16,147 nt of DNA from Phoronis pallida (GCA_028565715.1 JAOXYC010228681.1:1-16147); one strand, 5' to 3'. Numbered from the stretch's first letter, positions 8,496 to 16,037 are shown. The notes: a model not told the origin generated them from the letters alone. Numbers and translations are program-made.

Positions 8496-8560
8496 TAATT
8501 TCGAGAAATGAATCCTTTCTTTGAGTGCAAGTCAAACCTTTTAATATAAAGTACAAAATC
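8496..8560 (-). tRNA. trnA: tRNA-Ala (anticodon TGC)
   Basis: On the minus strand, acceptor GATTTTG (8560-8554) pairs with CGAAATT (8503-8497), seven positions including two G-T. The D-stem is CTTT/AAAG. The anticodon stem TTTGA/TCAAA is perfect, with loop CTTGCAC and TGC at 8529-8527. The T-arm is AGGA/TTCT. It is first in an A-R-N string that keeps the mollusc cluster order on the opposite strand. Confidence 0.93.
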
Positions 8561-8662
8561 TCTGCAGCAAGTAAAGAATAACCTTGTTTAATAAGTACTT
8601 TATGTTTAGATAATTGATCTATTAAATCTAACCAATTAGGACTGACCAGGGATGGGCAGGAG
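8561..8662. other. 102-base non-coding spacer between divergent trnA (-) and trnY (+)
   Basis: No gene is recognised. The transcription units on either side point away from each other, as at the control region. It can form alternative hairpins around 8606-8631 (TTAGAT with ATCTAA, or TAGAT with ATCTA) and ends in a G-rich patch, GGGATGGGCAGG, at about 8649-8660. It could hold a secondary promoter or origin; nothing in the sequence proves it. Confidence 0.6.
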
Positions 8663-8726
8663 ATTCGGGTGGCAGATTTGTGGCACTAGATTGTAAATCT
8701 ATTTAAGAAAGCTATTTCCCCGAATA
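8663..8726 (+). tRNA. trnY: tRNA-Tyr (anticodon GTA)
   Basis: Acceptor ATTCGGG (8663-8669) pairs perfectly with CCCGAAT (8719-8725). Anticodon loop TTGTAAA carries GTA at 8693-8695 on a TAGA/TCTA stem with the outermost pair mismatched. The D-stem is weak (GCAG/TGGC). The T-arm is GAAA/TTTC with loop GCTA. It starts the short plus-strand block with nad6. Confidence 0.93.
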
Positions 8727-8758
8727 GATCTAACTCTATCCCCCTCCTTATTAATCAT

Positions 8759-9250
8759 ATGTTCCCTCTTCTTTGTGTCGGGCTTCTTACTGTTAGAGTT
8801 TTTATTTATGTTTCTCGGCCACTCTCTTTAGGGGCTTTAATTATGACTTTGTCTTTAATCTTAACTTGTCTATTAGGCATAGCAGTGAGCTCCTGGTGAG
8901 GGTTTATTTTATTTCTAATTTATGTAGGGGCCTTATTAGTTCTTTTTGTCTACGTAATAGCAATATCACCAAATTGCTTTTTCTCCCGCCCCGAAAAAAG
9001 CAGATTAATAACATATATTTTAGTTGTTATAATAATGTTAGTTTTCTTGCTTTTTCTCATGTTCCCAGAAATTCAATTCTCCTCTTTCAGGGCCTCTTTT
9101 TTAAGCACACAAAAACCAATTTTGCTTGACTCTTTTTATAATATTACCTGTTTAATTTCCCTAAGAGTCGTCCTTCTTTTCGTAATAGTTTGCGTAGTAG
9201 AGCTAATCCCGGGAAAAAGACAGGGAGCCCCCCTTCGGCCTTTTAATTAG
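8759..9250 (+). CDS. nad6: NADH dehydrogenase subunit 6
   Basis: Complex I membrane subunit, poorly conserved but near the hinge of the pump. From ATG at 8759 to TAG at 9248-9250, 163 residues, the usual size. The diagnostic segment is WWGFILFLIYVGALLVLFVYVMAMSPN (about residues 46-72), with the pi-bulge helix YVGALLVLF; four or five membrane helices are apparent. The frame stays open upstream back into trnY, with possible ATT/ATC starts at 8750 and 8738, so the N-terminus could be 3-7 residues longer. It is on the plus strand, whereas in the Katharina-type order it lies on the minus strand between cob and trnP. nad4 converges on it from the other side. Confidence 0.96.
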
Positions 9251-9327
9251 TTAAAAGCCTTGTTACAGCCAGGTTATTAAAAGTTTTAATATAACGAAAA
9301 TTTTTCATAAATATCTTTAAAAATAAA
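9251..9327. other. 77-base non-coding junction, nad6 (+) facing trnH/nad4 (-)
   Basis: This is a convergent block boundary with no RNA gene. It contains a bulged hairpin, GTTAT (9273-9277) with ATAAC (9291-9295) and an inner TAAAA/TTTTA pairing, followed by AAAATTTTTC. Possibly a processing or termination structure. Confidence 0.6.
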
Positions 9328-9390
9328 AATCTAAAGGATAAAATCCACTATTAGCACCACACGCTAAGGTTCTATTTAAACTATTTAAAT
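9328..9390 (-). tRNA. trnH: tRNA-His (anticodon GTG)
   Basis: On the minus strand, acceptor ATTTAAA (9390-9384) pairs with TTTAGAT (9335-9329), one G-T. The D-arm is GTT/AAC. The anticodon stem TTAGC/GCTAA is perfect, with loop GTGTGGT and GTG at 9360-9358. The T-arm is GGA/TCC. It directly follows nad4, whose stop codon it truncates. Confidence 0.95.
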
Positions 9391-10747
9391 ATAGTCAAAA
9401 AGTTAAAATATCTAATTTCAAGATTATAAGATTCAAAGGGGCTCAGTGGGCTATTATATTTAAGTACTCTCGAGACTTAAAGTTACCTTCAAATAAAAGA
9501 TATCTAGAAGCCTTTCCATGTGCAGTAGCTGTAAATAAAAATAAGCTATAAGCAGCTCTGACAAAGCTGACCACCCCTAAAGCAGGGAGTAAAAGGCCCG
9601 AGGAAGACAAAACAGAAGCTACGAGCATTAATTCACTAGCCAAGTTAATTGATGGAGGAGCTGCCATGTTAATAATGTTAAGTAAAAATCACCATATTAT
9701 AAAGGAGGGAAAGATAATTAAAAGGCCTTTCGTTAAAAAAAGGCTGCGGTTGTGTGTTTTCTCATAAATTAAGTTGGCTATCATAAATATCCCAGACGAG
9801 CAGACCCCATGAGCTAATATTATTAATAAAGAGCTTTCTCATCCCCAAGATCTCCCTCTTACTGTCCCCCCAAGCAAGACGCCTATATGCCCAACAGAAG
9901 AGTATGCAATCAAAGATTTTATGTCAACTTGTCGTAAACAAATGAAACCTGTTACCACAGCTCCTCACAAGGCAATAGAAGAAATTATTCTAAAAAAAGA
10001 AAGATTAAAAATAGGAAAGATGTAAGCTATTCGCAGAAGCCCGTAACTTCCTAATTTTAAAAGCACTCCAGCTAAAATTATTGAGCCTGCTACAGGAGCT
10101 TCTACATGAGCTTTAGGGAGTCAAAGGTGAAAAAGAAATATGGGCATTTTAGCCAGAAAAGCTAAAATAATTAGCCCTCATATGAAATAATTAAATATCA
10201 TTGGTCCTGTTTGAAATAATATAAATAAAAGAAAGAAATTTAGAGACCTGTTTAGAGAAAGAAGTTTTAATAAACATAATAGTAGGGGTAAAGAAGCCGC
10301 CACTGTATAAAGCATTATATAAACTGCCGCTTGTAAGCGCTCGGGCTGGTACCCCCACCCTAAAATAATTATTATAGTGGGGATAAGTCTGGCCTCAAAT
10401 CTAAAATAAAAGGATATGGCCCTGTTAAAAACGAAAGAACAAATTAAAATGACCACCAAAAGAGTTCTTCAATAATAAAACTGCTTTTGTCGGTTGTTAC
10501 TAAGGTTAATTTTTCAACTAGCCATAATTATTAAGGCCAGCACCCATAAGGTTAAAGAAATAAGCGAAATTCTTATATTATCTATAAACAATATTTTTCT
10601 TGTATATAAGACCATTCTTAAAGGCCTATAAAATATTAAAAACCTAAGGAATGCAGTATAGAAAATAATTAAGGTTCTTAGGGCCCATAAATTGGTCCCG
10701 CCCCTTAGTAAGAGCATTGGTCTTCAAACTAGTAGGAGCTTTAGCAT
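9391..10747 (-). CDS. nad4: NADH dehydrogenase subunit 4
   Basis: Antiporter-like proton-pumping subunit of complex I. Minus-strand ATG at 10747 overlaps the nad4L stop by 7 bases (ATGCTAA), the classic bicistronic overlap. It runs 452 codons to a single T at 9391, immediately before trnH; TAA must be made by polyadenylation. Conserved blocks are [103 protein letters not shown] and [13 protein letters not shown]. The conserved Glu of the first block and Lys of LAKMP are present. Internal TGA codons (10178, 9443 regions) are Trp. The usual mollusc order H-nad4-nad4L is kept. Confidence 0.97.
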
Positions 10748-11046
10748 TTATGAAGAGAAATTAGTCTTAAGTAATCTTTTCCGAATATTCGTGCGAGGGA
10801 GACTAGTAAAGCTAGCCCAACACAAGCCTCACAGGCTCTAAAAGTTAGTAAGACAAAAGAAAGATAAATTTCTATTGTCCTAAAAAACAGTATTTTAGCG
10901 AAGAAATAAAATAGGCCTAATATCATAGACTCTAAACAGAGTAAGGCTATAAGAAAATGCACCCGCTGAAGTGCTAGCCCAATAATAGAGATGATTACTA
11001 CTATTATCCCAAAACTAAAAGATATATTATTTAAAAAGCTTACCAT
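10741..11046 (-). CDS. nad4L: NADH dehydrogenase subunit 4L
   Basis: Small three-helix membrane subunit of complex I. The frame is open from 11094, but that part lies opposite trnT. The ATG at 11046 gives 101 residues, the usual length. It shows the typical second-helix motif HFLIALLCLESMMLGLFYF with the conserved Glu, and the third-helix signature FSACEACVGLALLVSLAS with the second conserved Glu. TAA at 10743-10741 overlaps the nad4 start. It diverges from trnT with an 8-base gap. Confidence 0.97.
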   Translation of the reverse strand: MVSFLNNISFSFGIIVVIISIIGLALQRVHFLIALLCLESMILGLFYFFAKILFFRTIEIYLSFVLLTFRACEACVGLALLVSLARIFGKDYLRLISLHKC

Positions 11047-11054
11047 TAAATGTT

Positions 11055-11115
11055 GCTTTAGAAGCTTTATAGAAGCAGTGGTTTTGTAAACCAAAGAATG
11101 GTAATCCCTAAAGCT
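11055..11115 (+). tRNA. trnT: tRNA-Thr (anticodon TGT)
   Basis: Acceptor GCTTTAG (11055-11061) pairs perfectly with CTAAAGC (11108-11114). The D-stem is GCTT/AAGC. Anticodon loop TTTGTAA carries TGT at 11085-11087 on TGGT/ACCA. The T-arm is very small (GG/CC around TAAT). A plus-strand trnT between nad4L and trnS2 on the minus strand is ancestral for molluscs. Confidence 0.94.
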
Positions 11116-11185
11116 GGCTTTAAACTTGTTTTAGATTCTATTAAATTGCTTTTGAACTAAAACACTTTAAGTAATAAAGTCGTTA
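11116..11185. other. 70-base non-coding junction, trnT (+) facing trnS2/cob (-)
   Basis: This convergent junction folds into a nested structure: outer GGCTTTA (11116-11122) with TAAAGTC (11175-11181), and an inner perfect 8-bp stem TGTTTTAG (11127-11134) with CTAAAACA (11157-11164) around a 22-base loop. Its size and closing stem resemble a tRNA, but no anticodon arm forms. It may be a processing signal or a tRNA relic. Confidence 0.6.
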
Positions 11186-11250
11186 AAATTATTAAGTTGT
11201 ATAAAACTTTTCTTTTGCTTTCAAAACAAAATGCTTAAAGCTTAATAATC
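11186..11250 (-). tRNA. trnS2: tRNA-Ser(UCN) (anticodon TGA)
   Basis: On the minus strand, acceptor GATTATT (11250-11244) pairs with AATAATT (11193-11187), one G-T. The D-arm is short (GCT/AGC). The anticodon stem TTTGT/GCAAA holds loop TTTGAAA with TGA at 11223-11221. The T-stem AAGTT/AACTT is a full 5 bp. Its first base is also the last base of the cob TAG. Confidence 0.95.
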
Positions 11251-12410
11251 TAAATTTTGTTAACGACCTTATCTCAAAATCTTATTAGTGCCCCTTGTGT
11301 TAAGAACCAAAAGAAAAATAAGAAGGTTAAAATTTGTCCGATTAACTCATAAGGCGCTTCTACAGGTTTTATCCCAATTCACGTCAATAGTACAAAAATA
11401 TTAACTAAAACTCAGAAATAGATTCGATTTAAAGGATAAAAAGAAGTTCTTCGGTATTTCCCAATATGAAGAAAAGGGGGCAGAAATAAAATTAAAACAG
11501 CCATAACTAAAGCAATTACTCCCCCTAACTTATTAGGAATTGATCGTAAAATTGCATAAGCAAAAAGAAAATATCATTCTGGCATAATATGAACCGGAGT
11601 GACCAGGGGGTTAGCAGGGATATAATTTTCGGGGTCTGTTAAAATATCTGGAGTAAAGAAGCAGATAATAAATACTGCTAAGACTATAAGAATAATACCT
11701 GGTAAATCTTTAAAAGAATAATAAGAGTGAAAAGGAATTATTAAAGTATCTCTTTTGATTCCCAAGGGATTATTAGAACAAGTTTCATGCAGGAAAAGGA
11801 TGTGAAGAGCCCTTAAAACTGCAATAATAAAGGGGGCAATAAAATGAAAAGTAAAGAAGCGAGTTAGAGTGGCGTTATCTACTGCAAAGCCCCCCCAAAC
11901 TCATTGAACTAAAGAAACTCCAAAGTAAGGAATTGCAGAAAGAAGGTTTGTAATTACTGTCGCCGCCCAGAAAGATATTTGCCCTCAAGGAAGGACATAG
12001 CCTAAGAAAGCAGTCAGAATAGTGACTAAAAATAGAACTACTCCAATATTTCAAGTAATAGTAAACAAGTAAGACCCGTAATATAACCCCCGTCCGATAT
12101 GAACATATATGCAAATAAAAAATAAAGAGGCCGTTGTAGCGTGGATATTACGTAAGAGTCATCCTAATTCAACATCTTCCATGATGCGAATAACAGAGGA
12201 GAAGGCAAGGTCAATGTCTCCGACATAAAATATTGCCAAGAAAAGCCCTGTAACAATTTGAATTCCCAGACAAGTCCCTAGCAGGATTCCAAAATTTCAT
12301 CAAACAGAAAGATTATTGGGAGCAGGTAAATCTACTAGAGCAGTATTCACCAACTTAATAACAGGATGTGTCTGTCGAAAAGGCGAGTACATATTAATTA
12401 AAATATTCAT
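11250..12410 (-). CDS. cob: Cytochrome b
   Basis: Catalytic subunit of complex III; it carries hemes bL and bH and both quinone sites. Minus-strand ATG at 12410 ([16 protein letters not shown]); a second ATG at 12392 is possible. TAG at 11252-11250 shares one base with trnS2, so a TA stop completed to TAA is also possible; 386 residues. Seen: [39 protein letters not shown] (two heme His), [45 protein letters not shown] (two heme His), and the Qo motif [21 protein letters not shown]. The usual LHETGSNNP reads LHETCSNNP here. trnP diverges upstream on the other strand. Confidence 0.98.
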
Positions 12411-12437
12411 ATTATTTATTAAGCTATAGTTTCTATG

Positions 12438-12501
12438 CAGATAATAGTTTAAGTTAAAATTTTAACTTTGGGAGTTAAAGATCAAATTTTTTGTTATCTG
12501 A
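12438..12501 (+). tRNA. trnP: tRNA-Pro (anticodon TGG)
   Basis: Acceptor CAGATAA (12438-12444) pairs perfectly with TTATCTG (12494-12500). The D-stem is GTTT/AAAT; the anticodon stem TTAAC/GTTAA is perfect, with loop TTTGGGA carrying TGG; the T-arm is CAAA/TTTG. It lies on the plus strand and overlaps the 3' end of nad1 (minus) by 8 bases. In the Katharina-type order trnP is on the minus strand, so it has been inverted here. Confidence 0.95.
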
Positions 12502-13453
12502 AAAAAAATAACTCTAAAGCCCAACATAAAGGGATAACGAGTATTAAAGAGCACAAGGATAGAGGTAAAAACCTTTTTCACGTTAATATTATTAGTTGAT
12601 CGTAGCGGAACCGCGGAAACCTTCCTCGAACCCACAAGAAACAAAAGGAAAAAAATAAAGTTATTAAAGCCAGAAAGAAGTCATAAAAAATATAAGATCT
12701 TAATACAGTAAAAAATAAAAACCTAGTAACAAAGGACATAAATAAAATATTTATATACTCTGCCATAAAAATTAAAGCAAAACCTCCTCTTCTATACTCG
12801 ATGTTAAACCCGGAAACAATTTCAGACTCCCCCTCAGCAAAATCAAAAGGTGCTCGATTTGTTTCAGCCAAATTTGTAATAAACCAACATAGCATCAAGG
12901 GGAATATTAGTATCACGCTAGGAAGAATTACTTGATTTTCACCAATTACAGCTAAATTAAATCTATGAAGAAGAAATAAAGGGGACAGAATAAATAAAGC
13001 CATTCTAACTTCATAAGAAATTGTTTGGGCAACTGCACGTAATGCTCCTATTAAAGCATACTTGGAATTAGAAGCCCAGCCAGATACCAAGGTAGCGTAT
13101 ACGTTTATTCTAGATAAGCATAAAAACAATAAGGCCCCATAAATAATATTTAAGTTATTGAAATTTAAAGGATATATGTTTCATATCATGAAAGCTAATA
13201 TCAAAGCTAACAGAGGGGCCCCTAAAAAGGGAATTAAATTTCTTCTAATTGGGCTGTGAAACTCTTTGATAAACAACTTTAAGGCATCAGCCAGGGGCTG
13301 GGGGATTCCTAAAAACCCCACTTTGTTAGGGCCTTTTCGTAGCTGGATGTAGCCTAAAACCTTTCGTTCTAAAAGAGTAAAGAATGCTATAGCTAACAGA
13401 ACCATAACGATTAGTACAATAAAATTGATTATATAGGTCATAAATTTATACAT
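12494..13453 (-). CDS. nad1: NADH dehydrogenase subunit 1
   Basis: Complex I membrane subunit that forms the quinone access channel next to the matrix arm. Minus-strand ATG at 13453 gives 319 residues to TAA at 12496-12494; the ATG at 13441 would give 315 and avoid the 3' end of trnL2. Conserved blocks are [98 protein letters not shown] and the C-terminal [21 protein letters not shown]. The standard-code break after LMMLT is TGA Trp. Its tail overlaps trnP on the opposite strand. Confidence 0.98.
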
Positions 13454-13515
13454 CAAAAAATTAAAATTTTATAGTCAGAGCTTAAATCTGAAGCATTATA
13501 TTATGCTATTGAAGC
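13449..13515 (-). tRNA. trnL2: tRNA-Leu(UUR) (anticodon TAA)
   Basis: On the minus strand, acceptor GCTTCAA (13515-13509) pairs with TTGATGT (13456-13450), one T-T mismatch and one G-T. The D-stem is GCAT/ATGC; the anticodon stem TCAGA/TCTGA is perfect, with loop TTTAAGC and TAA at 13484-13482; the T-arm is AAAAT/ATTTT. The 3' end overlaps the upstream nad1 ATG by a few bases. It is nearly the same as trnL1 in the D and anticodon arms. Confidence 0.94.
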
Positions 13516-13580
13516 ACTGTAGAAAATAATATTTATCTTCAGAGCCTAAATCTGAGGCATTAATTTTATGCTACTACAGC
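13516..13580 (-). tRNA. trnL1: tRNA-Leu(CUN) (anticodon TAG)
   Basis: On the minus strand, acceptor GCTGTAG (13580-13574) pairs with CTACAGT (13522-13516), one G-T. The D-stem GCAT/ATGC and anticodon stem TCAGA/TCTGA match those of trnL2; loop TTTAGGC carries TAG at 13548-13546. The T-arm is AAAT/ATTT. It abuts trnL2 and marks the 3' limit of rrnL. The discriminator would share base 13515 with trnL2. Confidence 0.94.
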
Positions 13581-14884
13581 AAAATTAATTTTATCATATA
13601 ATTTATATTATTTTTATTTCATTATGTTAAAAATTTTAGTAAAACCTAATCCTTTCGTACTAAGGCCAACTTTTTAGAAGATAGAAACCAACCTGGCTTT
13701 CACCGGTTTAAACTCAAATCATGTAGGGGATTAAAAGTCGAACAGACTTACATTTTGAAGCTTCTGCGCTCCAAAGTTACCCTAATTCAACATCGAGGTC
13801 GCAAACCTTTTCTTAGATAAGAGCTCTCAGAAAAGATAACGCTGTTATCCCTACAGTAACTATGCTTAACAAACAAAAATTTTGGGTCTTTAAAATATCT
13901 TACAATTTTTTAAAGGAAGTTTTTTTATTCCTTGATCGCCCCAATCAAAATTAAAACGACAGTTTAAATTAATAAATAATTTATGGTTATAAGCTGACGC
14001 TATTAATTTTAAGCTTGTAGGGTCTTCTCGTCCCTCTTTAAAATAAAAGTTTTTTAACTTTTAAAATAATTTCTATTACTATAAAAGAAACAGTCTTACC
14101 CTCATAAAGCCATTCATTCTAGTCTTCAATTATAAGACAAGTTATTATGCTACCTTTGCACAGTTAAAATACTGCGGCCGTTAAAATTTTTATTCACCGG
14201 GCAGGCAAAACCTTTTATAAGTTCAAGAGGCTATGTTTTTATTAAACAGTTGAGGTAAATTTTGCCGAGTTCTTTTTTTACAGAAAACAAATTATAAATC
14301 ATTTTGATATTTATAATAATTACTTATATTAACATTATATTTCTTTTACAAGATAAATTAAAAAGATTTTTAAATAAATAACCATTAAATTTTTATTATT
14401 AAAAATAATTAATTTATTATTTAATAACAATTTATTAAAAGGCCAATTTTAAGCCCCCATTAAATAATCTTTTAATAAAAATAATTGGTCTATAGTAGGA
14501 GCTTGTCCCCCTGCTAATCAGCTTTATTTAAACTTAAACTGAAGGTTTAATTAAAATAAAACGACACTTATATGTCTTTCTTTAAAACCCGGCTATAAGT
14601 TGTTTCGTTTAACTTTTCATTGCTATTTCTTTATTTTTCTTATATTTTTCAACATATATAAATTAGTTCTGAACTATAGAGAAATAGATCAACAACTTTC
14701 AGGTAAAGTAATAATAAATTTAACTCTTGTTAACCCATGATCCAAAAGGTACTAGTTTTAACCTATACTTCTTTTTCCATAAAATATTTCCCTTGCAGTT
14801 AATTTGTAGAAAATTTTTAATCTCTATTACTAGTTTTTATTTATGTTAATAATATTAATATACTACCTTAATTTAATTATCTGG
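13581..14884 (-). rRNA. rrnL: 16S (large subunit) ribosomal RNA
   Basis: Large-subunit rRNA of the mitochondrial ribosome, bounded by trnL1 and trnV (about 1,304 bases; the exact ends are taken from these neighbours). On the minus strand it shows AGTACGAAAGGA, the sarcin-ricin loop (complement near 13650-13661); TGTAGGGATAACAGCG of the peptidyl-transferase centre (near 13840-13856); GACGAGAAGACCC (near 14021-14034); and GCAGTATTTTAACTGTGC (near 14158-14176). The 5' half is A/T-rich and less conserved. The last 40 or so bases before trnL1 are almost pure A/T and may be spacer. Confidence 0.97.
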
Positions 14885-14948
14885 TCAAAAAAACTGTTTA
14901 TCAGTTTATTTTCAGTGTAAGTGAAATGCATCTAAATGCTTTTTTTTG
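14885..14948 (-). tRNA. trnV: tRNA-Val (anticodon TAC)
   Basis: On the minus strand, acceptor CAAAAAA (14948-14942) pairs with TTTTTTG (14892-14886). The D-stem GCAT/ATGC, the anticodon stem TTTCA/TGAAA with loop CTTACAC (TAC at 14919-14917), and the T-stem ACTG/CAGT are all perfect. It lies between the two rRNAs, its standard place. Confidence 0.96.
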
Positions 14949-15703
14949 TTAGGCACAGCTTCCGCTACGCCTACTATGTTACGACTTATCTCATTTTGGC
15001 AACGAGAGCGACGGGCGATATGTGCACAGTCTAAATAATATTCAACTAGCCTCTCTTAACTAAATTTATTTTCAAGTCCACCTTTATAAGAGGTTTCAGC
15101 TCTCAATTCGTCTGCTTTTAAACATTGTAGCCCACTTTAACTTTTCCATAAGCTGCACAGTGACCTGATATAAAAAATTTTATTTTTCTTGCTAACTTTT
15201 TTAACCTTAAAGCGTTAGCTAAAACGGAAGTAAACAGACTGCGAGAAAAAGTAAGGTTAAACGGGGATTATCGATTCAAAAGCAGGCTCCCCTGAAAAAT
15301 TAAACTTGCCGCCAAGTTTTTTAAGTTTTAAACTGTTGTTCTTAATACTCTAGCAAATGATTTATAAAAGAAAATAGCGGGGTATCTAATCCCGGTTATA
15401 AGAGCTTTTTTCGCGGGGTAAAATCCGAAATGTTGAAAAATTTTATTATCTTAATTCTACCTATTTTATTAACTTTATTTCAGAAAATTTTTAACCGCTT
15501 TTTTGCTGCTTTGTTTTACTTATGTTAATTGTATAACCGCGGCTGCTGGCACAATTTTTACCAACACTTTTATCTATCCCTAATTCTTACTGTCGTAAAT
15601 ATCTTAATTTCTTCTACTGATATAGCCCCATTAAGTAAGTTATTTGCTAAAACTTTCATGTAATGCTCTAGATATAGTAAAATATACAACCAAAACCAAA
15701 TTT
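14949..15703 (-). rRNA. rrnS: 12S (small subunit) ribosomal RNA
   Basis: Small-subunit rRNA of the mitochondrial ribosome, bounded by trnV and trnM (about 755 bases). On the minus strand it shows GTGCCAGCAGCCGCGGTTA, the 530 loop (complement at 15534-15552); GGGATTAGATACCCCGCTA (near 15376-15395); and, near the 3' end, the conserved helix-44 side with AAGTCGTAACATAG (near 14978-14991). The 5' end AAATTTGGTTTTGG at about 15703 is the usual start. The order rrnS-trnV-rrnL on one strand is typical for animals. Confidence 0.97.
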
Positions 15704-15766
15704 TTACTAAAGAATAGTTTCATTTCCAGGGTATGAACCTGATAGCTTATGTTAGCTGATTTAGTA
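15704..15766 (-). tRNA. trnM: tRNA-Met (anticodon CAT)
   Basis: On the minus strand, acceptor TACTAAA (15766-15760) pairs perfectly with TTTAGTA (15711-15705). The D-stem is AGCT/AGCT; the anticodon stem TCAGG/CCTGG has loop TTCATAC with CAT at 15735-15733; the T-arm is GAA/TTC. It lies just upstream of rrnS, as in molluscs. Confidence 0.95.
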
Positions 15767-15785
15767 CTTACGTAACGCAAGTTTT

Positions 15786-15870
15786 GTTTTATGTAAGTAG
15801 AAATATCCTTCTTTAAAACTCAAATTTTTACGTGCACTTTACACCAACTTACATTAGTTTTATGTAAGTA
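15786..15870. repeat. 14-base direct repeat flanking trnQ
   Basis: GTTTTATGTAAGTA occurs at 15786-15799 and again at 15857-15870. The first copy covers the 3' acceptor of trnQ and its downstream flank; the second lies 3 bases beyond the 5' end of trnQ. This looks like the leftover of a tandem duplication that included trnQ. The second copy and the acceptor also form an inverted pair (ACTTACAT/ATGTAAGT). Confidence 0.7.
15791..15853 (-). tRNA. trnQ: tRNA-Gln (anticodon TTG)
   Basis: On the minus strand, acceptor TGTAAGT (15853-15847) pairs perfectly with ACTTACA (15798-15792). The D-stem is GTGT/GCAC, the anticodon stem TAAAA/TTTTA has loop ATTTGAG with TTG at 15823-15821, and the T-arm is AGAA/TTCT. 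It completes the set of 22 tRNAs. A copy of its 3' end lies just outside its 5' end. Confidence 0.93.
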
Positions 15871-16023
15871 ATATATTCATATTTATGATTTTAACATTCT
15901 GAGTCAATAAAGTCTTACCAAGCAAGTGACCACCCGGATTAGCTTAAGTCTCTATTTAAAAACGAGCATGTCATTAAGGAGTCTGATGATAAAGGCGCGT
16001 TTTTTATCAAATCGAGCATTATA

Positions 16024-16037
16024 CAAGGCTAGCCTTG
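16024..16037. repeat. 14-base perfect palindrome CAAGGCTAGCCTTG
   Basis: The sequence equals its own reverse complement, with half its bases G or C in an otherwise A/T-rich control region. It could be a protein-binding site or one arm of a cruciform. Confidence 0.7.

Noticed and set aside
11047-11094. Longer nad4L start at 11094
   Set aside because: The extension lies opposite trnT and exceeds the family length; the ATG at 11046 gives the usual protein.
11116-11182. A plus-strand tRNA-Gln suggested by the acceptor-like ends and a TTG in TTTTGAA
   Set aside because: The anticodon would be off-centre and has no stem; trnQ is found elsewhere. Kept only as a structured spacer.
11875-12114. A 79-codon minus-strand frame within cob
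   Set aside because: Out-of-frame shadow of cob; the cob frame carries the heme and Qo motifs.
5859-13453. Possible pseudogenes or a nuclear mitochondrial copy, because many genes show stops in the standard code
   Set aside because: Every such stop is TGA at a Trp position; under the invertebrate mitochondrial code all 13 frames are intact and all RNAs fold.
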